Assembly: GCF_006715095.1 (NCBI RefSeq) | Contig: NZ_VFMO01000001.1 | Location: forward strand, 2,232,001-2,296,000 | Length of the DNA stretch: 64,000 bases | From: Yimella lutea | Lineage (GTDB): Bacteria > Actinomycetota > Actinomycetes > Actinomycetales > Dermatophilaceae | Direction: 5' to 3' | In this document: positions 42,296-51,751 of the stretch, piece after piece | Position numbering within the stretch: position 1 is the first letter of the stretch | How the letters are laid out: the number at the start of each line of letters is the position of its first letter | The notes under the pieces: model-generated | What the model saw: only the letters and a program-made list of their open reading frames with translations | Told to the model about the DNA's origin: nothing | Databases searched by the model: none | Made by a program: the position numbers and the translations under genes

Positions 42296-42309
42296 TGACC
42301 CAACTCAGG
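42296..42309. repeat. Terminal inverted repeat, right
   Basis: TGACCCAACTCAGG, the exact complement of the left end; it begins six bases after the transposase stop codon. Confidence 0.85.
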
Positions 42310-42375
42310 TTCGAAGGTCCGGACGGTTTCATCGGCCCGTGCGAGATGTTGGTGGGTGCAGGAACGGTTCATTCA
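42310..42375 (+). pseudogene. Methyltransferase remnant, right part
   Basis: After the second TTCGA copy the methyltransferase frame resumes as EGPDGFIGPCEMLVGAGT, the conserved C-terminal end of the same family as the left part. Removing the IS and one target copy restores a continuous GQFEGPDGFIGPCE sequence. Confidence 0.6.
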
Positions 42376-42413
42376 GCCCAAGGACTGCGTGCTCGGTGGG
42401 AGGGTGGCGTCAC

Positions 42414-42761
42414 TCATCCGAGGTCCATCAATTTTTCTACCTCATGTAGGTGTCTGGAAACCTTAACACATGCTTCTTCTAAGCCCTTTTGCGACGCACT
42501 TTTCTCTACCTCCGACAGCAACGCTAGAGTGAGGGGCAAATTTCGGCGTAATAGATCCGAGTTCCTGGGGACTAGCCCTGCCAAGAAGGACAGAATCTCC
42601 TCGACATTCATGGCCTCGACTTCGTGATGATCTGAAGGGTAGGTGCCCCTGGGGTCATAGCCAAATGGCTCCAGCGAGAGGTATGCCAGATCCAGCTCCC
42701 GGCCGGCCTCGCGCCTCTTCGAATATCGGCGCAGGAAATTAATCACCAGAAGGTCGACCAC
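42414..42761 (-). CDS. Hypothetical protein, candidate immunity partner
   Basis: 115 residues, mostly predicted helix, with clearly lower GC than the surroundings and a Leu-rich C-terminal half (NLPLTLALLSEVEKSASQKG). No family was recognised. Its start overlaps the end of the toxin-like frame upstream by 19 bases, the usual layout of polymorphic toxin and immunity genes. The ATG at 42761 is the first available. The function is inferred from position only. Confidence 0.5.
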   Translation of the reverse strand: MVDLLVINFLRRYSKRREAGRELDLAYLSLEPFGYDPRGTYPSDHHEVEAMNVEEILSFLAGLVPRNSDLLRRNLPLTLALLSEVEKSASQKGLEEACVKVSRHLHEVEKLMDLG

Positions 42762-43060
42762 CTTCCGTGGTGTCGTTTACCGCCTGGGGATCCCCGAAAA
42801 TGATTACCGGGAGACGACTTGAGGCGGCGTTGTGCGCGCTCCGCTGAGCGTAGATAGTTGGATCGGGATCCGTATTTCCAGCCATGCTTGTCGTAGTGAT
42901 ACGCGAAGCTTGATCCTGGATTCCCAAGCGTACCGCTGTTGAAGGCGCGGTCTATCCTCTGGTGATGACGCCCATAGTGAGTATGCGGAGTAGGGGAGCG
43001 GGTCGGTTCCAGTGCGCGAAATGGCATGCTGGATAGGTCTTGTTCTCCCTTGGTGCTCAT
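42743..43060 (-). CDS. Orphan polymorphic-toxin-like nuclease domain protein
   Basis: 105 residues. The middle part SSFAYHYDKHGWKYGSRSNYLRSAERAQ resembles the F-x-HW/HY-KHG-EFG-x-YL-A motif of BECR-fold (barnase/EndoU/RelE-like) ribonuclease tips of secreted polymorphic toxins. A basic, Gly-rich end follows, possibly altered by a frameshift. No secretion or PT-VENN domain precedes it. The ATG overlaps the stop of a short upstream remnant (ATGA). Codon use is lower in GC than in core genes, which suggests transfer. The toxin reading is moderate at best. Confidence 0.45.
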   Translation of the reverse strand: MSTKGEQDLSSMPFRALEPTRSPTPHTHYGRHHQRIDRAFNSGTLGNPGSSFAYHYDKHGWKYGSRSNYLRSAERAQRRLKSSPGNHFRGSPGGKRHHGRWSTFW

Positions 43061-43145
43061 GGTGTGACGTCCTGGTTCTTGAGGTAGGCGATCGCCCGGT
43101 CCACGTCGGCGCGGGCGGACTTCAGGCTCTGTCCACGGATCCGTC
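43057..43145 (-). pseudogene. C-terminal fragment upstream of the toxin-like gene
   Basis: A short minus-strand frame reads GQSLKSARADVDRAIAYLKN and ends QDVTP with a TGA overlapping the toxin-like ATG. The coupling shows that it was once the preceding gene or domain. The 5' part is lost near 43145. Confidence 0.35.
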
Positions 43146-43451
43146 TAGCAATGCGTTGTGACTGAGGTGGTCCGTGGCCTTGGCACAGGATCTTGGACGG
43201 CTTTACGAAGTTTACTGGACAGGCTGCGTATCAAGATCATGCGTATTTGCCTTGATTGCGGACGTTCGACTCGCAGGCAGTTGAGCGGGTCTCCATCCAC
43301 CGCACGCTTGCTACCACACAGCCCTCGTCTCAGCGAGATGTTGTGGATTCGTGGTGCCTGTCAGGACAACGCCGTCGGGCCCAACTACCGAACGGCTGAA
43401 GGCGAGGCTTCCACCCATGTCCTTCAGGTGGCGTCCGCTGGCAAATGGTCC
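43146..43451. other. No recognisable intact gene
   Basis: Open frames on both strands here are short and have no recognisable domain. A minus-strand piece reading GVVLTGTTNPQHLAETR vaguely recalls an aldo/keto-reductase C-terminus. The segment appears to be decayed DNA. Confidence 0.4.
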
Positions 43452-43955
43452 TCACTTCTCCAGGGCGTGCTCGACGATGGGCCACCAGTGCCGTTGGTGC
43501 AATGCATCGCGTGCGGCCTCAACGGTGTACCAAGTGCCCTCGACCACTGGAGTGGCGCTGTTGGTCACTCTGAACACGGGCACGTTGGCGTGCGGGACCG
43601 GATGGGGATACGTCTCGTCTGCCGTCGGAACGACGTTCCGAACGAATCCAACGCATTGCACAGGCGCTTGGGCATCCCCGACGATCTGGGCTGCCAGTTC
43701 CTGCACGCCGTCCTCGCCGCTTCGTCGTTGATCTGAGTGACCGAGGAACAGCGTCGGCAGGTCGTCTCCCTTTGGCGCGGCGATCGTGAAGAACTGCTCG
43801 CCTTCGGGAGATCGTCGCGTTAGTAGCAGCCGGACGATGACGGCCGGGACGAACCCAGAGCAGTCATCGCCTGCCCACACCTGAGCGGTACTGCCGACGG
43901 GCAGCCACGCCGCTCCGCGAGCCTCGGCTATCAACTGCTCCGATGAGTCATTCAT
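43452..43955 (-). CDS. Divergent Nudix-like hydrolase
   Basis: 167 residues. The overall layout (RGAAWLPVGSTAQVW, VIVRLLLTRRSPEGEQFF, a central LPTLFLG with a downstream helix, CVGFVRNVVPTADETYPHPVP and HWWPIVEHAL) resembles a group of Nudix-fold proteins. The catalytic G-x5-E-x7-REUxEE box is not conserved, so hydrolase activity is doubtful. No neighbour suggests a pathway. The ATG at 43955 starts MNDSSEQLIAEARG. Confidence 0.5.
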   Translation of the reverse strand: MNDSSEQLIAEARGAAWLPVGSTAQVWAGDDCSGFVPAVIVRLLLTRRSPEGEQFFTIAAPKGDDLPTLFLGHSDQRRSGEDGVQELAAQIVGDAQAPVQCVGFVRNVVPTADETYPHPVPHANVPVFRVTNSATPVVEGTWYTVEAARDALHQRHWWPIVEHALEK

Positions 43956-44077
43956 GAGTAGATCGTCACACGCTGCCGGGATGAAGACCTGCGAGCGTCG
44001 GCACGGATGTTCGTGAGAACCTTGCGCTTACTCGCCGACGCCCAGAGTCTGGCCTCGGCTACGAGTAGGTGGGAAAA

Positions 44078-44420
44078 CTACCGCCCCGGCACGAACGACA
44101 AGCACGTACGTTCGGCTGCCCTGCTGGCGTGGAGGAAGGCGACTTGGTGGCTGTAGCCCAGTGCGTCGGCGACGAGTGATGGTGGGCATTCGAGAACGAG
44201 TTCGCCGATCGCGCGATTGCGGGCTCCGCGGAGATTGATTCCGAGGTTTCGGAGTCGGACCATCACGGTGTTGGGGTGCAGGTGCTTTCCGGCGGTATAT
44301 CCGGGGAAGAGCCAGGGGCTGTCCGGACCGGTGGAGGTTCGCAGGCCGCCTCTCCATAGCTGTTTGTGCAGGTCAGCGGCGTGTCGCGACGTAGCGACGG
44401 GCGACCAGGGATCGACTCAA
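44078..44420 (-). pseudogene. C-terminal remnant of a site-specific integrase
   Basis: One minus-strand frame reads LHKQLWRGGLRTSTGPDSPW, LFPGYTAGKHLHPNTVMVRL, then RNLGINLRGARNRAIGELVL and ends VPGR. The SPWLFPG-x-x-G-H-L-P and LLG-S-x-x-A patterns are those of actinobacterial tyrosine-recombinase-like integrases. An in-frame TGA lies upstream and the N-terminal and catalytic parts are missing. It marks an old integrated element. Confidence 0.6.
44345..44378. repeat. 34-bp direct repeat, copy 1
   Basis: The segment starting GCCGCCTCTCCATAGCTGTT recurs at 44444-44477 with one mismatch. On the minus strand both copies encode ADL(H/Q)KQLWRGG in the same frame, so it is an internal duplication within the integrase remnant. 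Confidence 0.7.
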
Positions 44421-44443
44421 CGGCTCGCTGCCAACATCGAACC

Positions 44444-44477
44444 GCCGCCTCTCCATAGCTGTTTCTGCAGGTCAGCG
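44444..44477. repeat. 34-bp direct repeat, copy 2
   Basis: The second copy, separated from the first by 65 bp. Confidence 0.7.
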
Positions 44478-44597
44478 ACCTGCCTGAGCTCGCACGGGGT
44501 AGAGGTGGATGGTCGACGGATGATTCATCCGACTTTACATAATGTAGATTATCGGACATTAATCAACGGGAGTTCAAGTACATGTAGACCTGACACA

Positions 44598-44640
44598 AGC
44601 CTGTGATGCCGAGACATCAACCCCCTCGGTATCACAGGCT
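44598..44640 (-). terminator. Hairpin terminator after the lipoprotein gene
   Basis: AGCCTGTGAT plus CCGAG pairs with CTCGG plus ATCACAGGCT, about 16 bp including one G-T pair, with an 11-base loop. It lies nine bases past the lipoprotein stop codon. Confidence 0.75.
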
Positions 44641-44648
44641 GAAGATGT

Positions 44649-45185
44649 CTAGATCGCCGGCTTGTGAACCGCCTTGGGGTTCTTCGCCGATGCCTTCATG
44701 GCATTCACCTTGGTGTCGGCGACATCGGAGACGGGGACGTCCCCGTACTTGGACACGACGACCACGGTGTCCGTGCGGGGGTCGTACCGGCCCGCGAAGA
44801 TGTAGGTCTTCCCCTTCACCAGGATGGGGTCGCCGTCCATCAGGATCACTGTGCCATCCGCGTCCTTGCCACCCGTCTGCGAAACGGTCTGGACCTGAAG
44901 CTGTGGCCCCTTAATGGTTTCCTTCACTCGGACCTTCCACTGGCCGGCCGGAAGGTCCTTGACCCTGGACTTGCTACCGGTTTTGGCCTCGACCGTGCCG
45001 ACGAAGATGCGGTCGCTCCATCCTGCGACTGCCCTCTGATCCGTGACGTCGAAACTGTGACTCAAGTGAGCTGTCTTTGTAGGTCCGGATGCCTGATCTT
45101 CGCCAGAGCCCTGGGAACAGGCGGAGGCGGTGAGCGACGTGGCCGCAGCAAGGGCGATCACGAGGGTGGTGCGTTGAATGTTCAT
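44649..45185 (-). CDS. Putative lipoprotein
   Basis: 178 residues. The N-terminal MNIQRTTLVIALAAATSLTA followed by SAC is a lipoprotein signal peptide with the lipid-modified Cys at about residue 23. The mature part is a compact beta-rich domain (DRIFVGTVEAKTGSK, VRVKETIKGPQLQV, GTVILMDGDPILVKGKTYIF) of the kind found beside exported proteases in actinobacteria. It begins four bases after the stop of a truncated metalloprotease frame, so it was probably in one operon with it. The biochemical role is unknown. Confidence 0.72.
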   Translation of the reverse strand: MNIQRTTLVIALAAATSLTASACSQGSGEDQASGPTKTAHLSHSFDVTDQRAVAGWSDRIFVGTVEAKTGSKSRVKDLPAGQWKVRVKETIKGPQLQVQTVSQTGGKDADGTVILMDGDPILVKGKTYIFAGRYDPRTDTVVVVSKYGDVPVSDVADTKVNAMKASAKNPKAVHKPAI

Positions 45186-45189
45186 CTCA

Positions 45190-45408
45190 TCATCCCCAGA
45201 GCGAGTAGTAGGTGGCCTTGTCATGGGTATACGGCACAGACGCCTTGCGGGAGTCGGTGTATCCCCATATCACGTCGTAGATGTAGGTCGAGTAGTGATC
45301 GGCCAGTCCTAGGGCGTGACCAAGCTCGTGCGTAGCGACACTCTTACTCTGCCAGTCCGTATACCCATCCATGTGGGAACGCCTGCAGGTCAAACCGCAC
45401 GTGGCCAC
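45190..45408 (-). pseudogene. Truncated zinc metalloprotease (matrixin-like) C-terminus
   Basis: The frame contains SVATHELGHALGLADH, the HExxHxxGxxH zinc motif of metzincins, followed by a Met-turn-like region and a C-terminus YTHDKATYYSLWG. Only about 60 residues from the zinc motif on remain. In-frame stops directly upstream remove the signal peptide and N-terminal catalytic half. The intact lipoprotein gene downstream may be its former partner. Confidence 0.6.
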
Positions 45409-45540
45409 CGACGTACACCGACACGCGGGCTAGCATCCCGCTACGGTCAACTCAACGGTGACCGAGTGAGTCAAGCGGACTGAAGCACGAAACGCCGTCG
45501 CTGACGCAAGGGTTCACGTCATCGGCTGAATGATCCAGTG

Positions 45541-46109
45541 CTATCGCCAATCAGGGGGTGAGTGACCCCATCCATTTCCCGGCCCGTCAGGGAGTCCGCC
45601 CGGTGTGGCAGGTGCGGCGTACAGCAGGTCAGTAAATGAGTCTCCGACGGGCGTGAGGCTGAGTCCCAGCACCCATCCGGACACGGTGGTGCGGTGGAAC
45701 ATGATCTGTTGCCCGTCAGAGCTGACCGTTTCAACAGTGCCGTGATCGGCGGGCAAGCCACGCTTCGCGAAGTCGGATGGCCCATAGACACTCCCGGCGA
45801 TCCCGGACGGGAAGCGGCCCGTGGCGCGGTACCGCATCTGAGCCGAGGTAGACAGCACGCGAAACATGTCCTGGGTGCCGGTAAACTCGCGGTCATCCAC
45901 GCGGCGACCGTTCTCATCCACCTCGTGGCTGGGACGACGTGGCAGAGGATGATGGTCCGGCCGGTGCCGTCACGTCGTCCGACTCGTGTCGTGACGGCTG
46001 CGCCGATGCCTGCTACTCCCCCGGCGGCGGCGACCAGTCCGAACTGGAATGCGCTGACCTGTTGCACCGTCCGGGCGAGCACCGATTGGGTGAGGGAGTG
46101 AGCCTGCAT
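45541..46109 (-). pseudogene. Frameshifted membrane-anchored protein of unknown function
   Basis: One minus-strand frame starts MQAHSLTQSVLARTVQQVSA and has a hydrophobic segment FGLVAAAGGVAGIGAAV. Near 45925 the coding signal jumps to another frame, VDENGRRVDDREFTGTQDMF, which continues to 45541. A single frameshift would join the two. No family was recognised. Confidence 0.4.
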
Positions 46110-46552
46110 TCAGACGAAGTCCCGGTCGATGTCGATGACGCACGACGATTGATCGACGCCCAAGCTCCGCAGTGGCGAGCCCTGCCCCTCTCCCCGCCGG
46201 CCACGGCACCGACAACCAGATGTTCCGTCTCGGTGGTCGACGAGGTGCTACTGCACGGCGACCTTCGCAGCGCGAATCTGCGAACCACGGAAAGCTGGCC
46301 GGAGTCATCGATTTCGGTGCGCTGAGCATCGGCAATCCCACTGCTGAACATGCAGCGGTGTGGCAACTGCCGGAACAGGCCCGTCATGCGTACCGAGTAC
46401 GCTTGGCGATCGACGACGACACCTGGCACCGAGCCCTCGGTTGGGCGATGCTCATCTCCCTGCTGGCGATGCCGTACTACTGGACGAGTTGGCCGCAGTT
46501 CGCGCGATCGGGCATCGGGACGATCAACACCGTTCTGAGCGAGCCGGGCTGA
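46098..46552 (+). pseudogene. Broken aminoglycoside phosphotransferase family gene
   Basis: Pieces of one protein occur in shifting frames: HSDEVPVDVDDARRLIDAQA and QWRALPL at the N-terminus, GTDNQMFRLG, then VLLHGDLRSANL (Brenner-type HGD motif) and KLAGVIDFGALSIGNPTAEH with the metal-binding DFG, to a C-terminal helical tail. The middle of the kinase domain is deleted and at least two frameshifts are present. It cannot give an active enzyme. Confidence 0.65.
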
Positions 46553-46564
46553 TCGACACGGCTG

Positions 46565-47215
46565 TCAGGCCGTCCGGACCGCCGCGCGAGCTGCCTTCGA
46601 GCACGTGTCGACGGCGTCGATCCACGCGCAGGAGAACCGTGCGGGGTCAGCGACCCACGTGCGCAACGACGTCTCGACGTTCACCAAACCCCTGACCTCG
46701 TCCGCCACTGCGGAGACGATGAGCAAACCGATACGCGCCACCCGATCCGGCTCCGCGGCAGTCGCCTCGTCGAAGTCTCGCTCGAGTCGAGCGGTGGACC
46801 GAGCATCGATGACCGCAGTTCGCTGCGTGGTCATCTGCTGTGCGACCTGCGAAAGGACGTTCGCCCGGTCGTCATTGCCGGGTACCGCTCGCACCTCATC
46901 CGCGAGCAATCCGAGATGGTGCTCGAGCAGCACGGTCGGCATGCCGCGGGAAGCGAGCACCCTCGACAACCAAGCGATCTGCTCGGTCGCGTGCTCGACA
47001 CCTTGCCCGGAGGTGTGCACGAGCCAGCCTGAATCGGTGGTCGAGAACGAACGCCCACGCTCAGCGAAACGGGCCGCGTAATACGGGTGCTCGGCATACG
47101 TCGCGTCGATGGCGCGCTCGCACGCCGCCAGCAGATCCGGATCGGCGGTGATCCGGTACATGCCCGCCTCGGGGTTGAGGACCTCGGCCGGCTGCGTCCT
47201 GTGCTCGTTCTGCAT
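46565..47215 (-). CDS. Hypothetical protein, intact
   Basis: 216 residues, no recognised family. It is largely helical and contains HPYYAARFAERGRSF, a GWLVHTSGQGVEHATEQIAW stretch and a C-terminal VADPARFSCAWIDAV. There is no signal peptide or membrane segment. The start is supported by TAGGCT six bases before the ATG, a leaderless promoter. GC and codon use look like core genes, so it marks the right edge of the accessory zone. Confidence 0.65.
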   Translation of the reverse strand: MQNEHRTQPAEVLNPEAGMYRITADPDLLAACERAIDATYAEHPYYAARFAERGRSFSTTDSGWLVHTSGQGVEHATEQIAWLSRVLASRGMPTVLLEHHLGLLADEVRAVPGNDDRANVLSQVAQQMTTQRTAVIDARSTARLERDFDEATAAEPDRVARIGLLIVSAVADEVRGLVNVETSLRTWVADPARFSCAWIDAVDTCSKAARAAVRTA

Positions 47216-47380
47216 CGGACGAGCCTAGAGGGATGGTCGGGACCTCAGGAGCAGGTACTTGGCCATCAGACTTTCCCTTCGTGACGTCTCGGCCCGTTCT
47301 GGGCCGCTGACATCAAGGAGACGGAGCCACCGTGTCGTTCTCGACATGGCCTCGCGGGAAAGTCTGCCGAGCGTGTCGGA

Positions 47381-47584
47381 TCAGCCCAGGCCGGAGCCCT
47401 TACGCAATGCGTAGGCACCGACGGCGGCGGCCGTGGTGAGGGTCATGCATCCGATCGGGATCGGCAGGCAGCAGCCACCGACGGAGACGTTGGTGCCGCG
47501 TTTGGTGCGGCGGGAGTAGCGCGGGAACGGGAACGCGGAAAAGCGACCACGGGAACGGCCGGGTCCTGCGGTGGGATCAGTCAT
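47381..47584 (-). CDS. Small basic membrane protein with Cys pair
   Basis: 67 residues. A basic N-terminal region (RGRFSAFPFPRYSRRTKRG) precedes GGCCLPIPIGCMTLTTAAAVGAYALR, a hydrophobic segment with three Cys residues. The GCCLPIPIGC motif looks conserved by design rather than by chance, but the function is unknown. TACGTT six bases before the ATG gives a leaderless promoter that confirms the start. Confidence 0.65.
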   Translation of the reverse strand: MTDPTAGPGRSRGRFSAFPFPRYSRRTKRGTNVSVGGCCLPIPIGCMTLTTAAAVGAYALRKGSGLG

Positions 47585-47589
47585 CCCTC

Positions 47590-47596
47590 GAACGTA
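47590..47596 (-). promoter_or_regulatory. -10 box of a leaderless promoter for the Cys-pair protein
   Basis: TACGTT on the minus strand directly upstream of the six-base spacer before the ATG at 47584. Confidence 0.45.
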
Positions 47597-47704
47597 GCGG
47601 CGATGCGGACCGGGCCGGGGCACCGAAGGGGTGGTCTCGCGTCCGGGAAAAACTGCCGTTGCGTACGACCTATCGACGTGACGGTTCGGCTCTAGCGTCG
47701 ACCC

Positions 47705-48427
47705 ATGGGAATTCTCGATCGGCTCCTCGGCCGCACCAGTCAGCAACCCCACCAGCAGTCGGGTGGGTTCGGCGCTCAGGACGCCGGTCCGCCGCCCGGC
47801 CAGCAAGGCGTGCCCCAGGGTGGACAGCCGCCGGGCGGGCAGCAGCAGATGTCGGATGATCAGGCGATCGAGCGGTACGAGTATCTGTTGCGCACCGCTC
47901 CCCCGGACCAGATCGAAGCCGCGCACGAGCAGGCGTTCGCGCAGCTGACTCCGGATCAGCGACGTCAGGTGTTGCAGCAGCTGGCCGAGGCCGCCCCCGG
48001 TCAGCCTCCCCAGGACGACTCCCCCAAGACGCTTGCCCGCAGCGCGACCCGCATGGAGATGCAGCGGCCCGGCGCGATGCGCAGCATGTTCGGCGGCGGT
48101 ATGGGGCGCGGAATGGGCGGAATGGGCATGGGCGCGATGATCGGCGGCTCACTCATGGGCAGCATCGCCGGCGCGTTCATCGGCACCGCGATTGCGCAGG
48201 AGATGTTCGACGGGAACGGCTTCGGCGACGGTTTCGCAAACAACGGCGGCGCGGACGAGGCGGCCGGAGATCCGGGCGCGGACGCCGGCGACCCCGGCGC
48301 AGCGGACCACGGTTTCGCGGAGGACCCCGGAATGGATCATGGCATGGACGACGGTTTCGGGGGCGCCGACTTCGGTGGCGACATGGGCGGCGGCGACTTC
48401 GGTGGTGGCGACATCGGCGGTTTCTGA
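47705..48427 (+). CDS. Low-complexity Gly/Gln/Asp-rich protein of unknown function
   Basis: 240 residues. It starts MGILDRLLGRTSQQPHQQ, followed by a Gln/Gly/Pro-rich linker. A helical core follows (DDQAIERYEYLLRTAPPDQIEAAHEQAFAQL in pieces). Then comes a Gly/Met-rich hydrophobic stretch (MGRGMGGMGMGAMIGGSLMG), which could insert in a membrane. The tail is very acidic and Gly-rich (GGADFGGDMGGGDFGGGD). TAGCGT stands six bases before the ATG (leaderless). The core recalls DUF-type proteins of actinobacteria; no function is assigned. Confidence 0.7.
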   Translation: MGILDRLLGRTSQQPHQQSGGFGAQDAGPPPGQQGVPQGGQPPGGQQQMSDDQAIERYEYLLRTAPPDQIEAAHEQAFAQLTPDQRRQVLQQLAEAAPGQPPQDDSPKTLARSATRMEMQRPGAMRSMFGGGMGRGMGGMGMGAMIGGSLMGSIAGAFIGTAIAQEMFDGNGFGDGFANNGGADEAAGDPGADAGDPGAADHGFAEDPGMDHGMDDGFGGADFGGDMGGGDFGGGDIGGF

Positions 48428-48454
48428 CCGCCCTTGACTACAGGTGTAGGGGGG

Positions 48455-50830
<2,376 letters not shown>

Positions 50831-50937
50831 CGCATCTCCATCTGTCGCCGGCCGCGCGATTCCGCGACCGTCCACGATCCAAGCAGAGGTCCACCCGGCG
50901 GTCATCCCCGTCCGGCCACATCGGTGGGCAGCTTTCA

Positions 50938-50943
50938 TAGGGT
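50938..50943 (+). promoter_or_regulatory. -10 box of a leaderless GPP34 promoter
   Basis: TAGGGT ends seven bases before the ATG at 50951. Confidence 0.5.
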
Positions 50944-50950
50944 CGAAGAC

Positions 50951-51622
50951 ATGACGCCGACGACTGATCAACTGTTCATGCTGCTGACGAAGGACGACGG
51001 CAAGCTCGAGGGGAAGGGTACGCAACGCGGCTACGGCCTGGTGGGCGCCATGTTGTCCGATCTCATCCGCGCCGGGAAGATCGACGTCACCAAGGAGAAG
51101 CAGCCGCGCCTCACGATGGTGGACGGCTCCCCCACCGGCGACCCCGTGCTCGACCACGGACTGGCCAGAATCGCTGAGAAGTACAACGGCAAGAAGCTCT
51201 CGTCCCTGATCAATGACCGCAAGCTGAACCCGGAAAGCCTTGTCGTGCAACGACTTGCCGCGAACGGGGTGGTCGAGGTCGTCGAGAAGAAGGCACTGGG
51301 CTTCGTCCCGGAGCGCTACCCGGTGCTCAACCCGCAACCCGAGCAGGAGACTCGAACACGTCTGGCTGCTGTGCTGTCGGGCAGCGCTGCGGCGACCTCG
51401 CAGGACGCAACGTTGCTGTCGATCCTGCAGGGCCTGGACGTCGCCCACAAGGTGCTCGAGCAGGAGTCCGGCGGTCTGGGCAAGCGCGACCTGAAAGCCC
51501 GTATCGAGCAGGTAGCAGCCGGGGACCCCGGCGGTGACGCTGTCTCGCGCGCGATCCAGGCCCTCAACACCGCGATGATGACCGCGGTGATCATCCCCGT
51601 GGTGGTGAGCGGAAGCAGCTGA
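50951..51622 (+). CDS. GPP34 (GOLPH3/Vps74-like) family protein
   Basis: 223 residues of the GPP34 phosphoprotein family. It begins TDQLFMLLTKDDGK, with GYGLVGAMLSDLIRAGKID, PVLDHGLARIAEK and a VVEVVEKKALGFVPERYPV stretch typical of bacterial homologues. In eukaryotes the fold binds phosphatidylinositol-4-phosphate at the Golgi. Bacterial copies, common in actinobacteria, have unknown function. It is transcribed leaderless and divergently from the UvrA-like gene. Confidence 0.82.
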   Translation: MTPTTDQLFMLLTKDDGKLEGKGTQRGYGLVGAMLSDLIRAGKIDVTKEKQPRLTMVDGSPTGDPVLDHGLARIAEKYNGKKLSSLINDRKLNPESLVVQRLAANGVVEVVEKKALGFVPERYPVLNPQPEQETRTRLAAVLSGSAAATSQDATLLSILQGLDVAHKVLEQESGGLGKRDLKARIEQVAAGDPGGDAVSRAIQALNTAMMTAVIIPVVVSGSS

Positions 51623-51751
51623 TCGGTCGCCGACGGCTCAGCCGAGCTCACCGAGGATCTTCGCGAAGCCCATTCCGCCGGCCCTGCCGGCATTGTCAGG
51701 TCACCGCGACGCGACCGCCCTGCCACCGGAGCGCGCTGACACAATGACGGC

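Larger units (their letters stand above)
40515..42309 (+). mobile_element. IS1634-family insertion sequence, complete
   Basis: A 1795-bp element with one transposase gene. Its ends are perfect 14-bp inverted repeats, CCTGAGTTGGGTCA at 40515-40528 and its complement at 42296-42309. A 5-bp TTCGA duplication flanks it exactly. Transposase, ends and duplication are all intact, which suggests a recent insertion by an active or recently active element. It interrupts a decayed methyltransferase gene. Confidence 0.88.

Noticed and set aside
43158..43736. A 192-codon plus-strand frame
   Set aside because: It has no domain, changes character along its length and overlaps the Nudix-like gene on the other strand.
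44345..44477. Two 34-bp repeats with a 65-bp spacer, CRISPR-like at first sight
   Set aside because: Only two copies, an unusually long spacer, and both lie in one decayed integrase frame, so this is an internal duplication.
51637..51700. Minus-strand tail reading GGMGFAKILGELG after the GPP34 gene
   Set aside because: Fewer than 25 residues, no start and no recognisable family; too little to call a gene or remnant.
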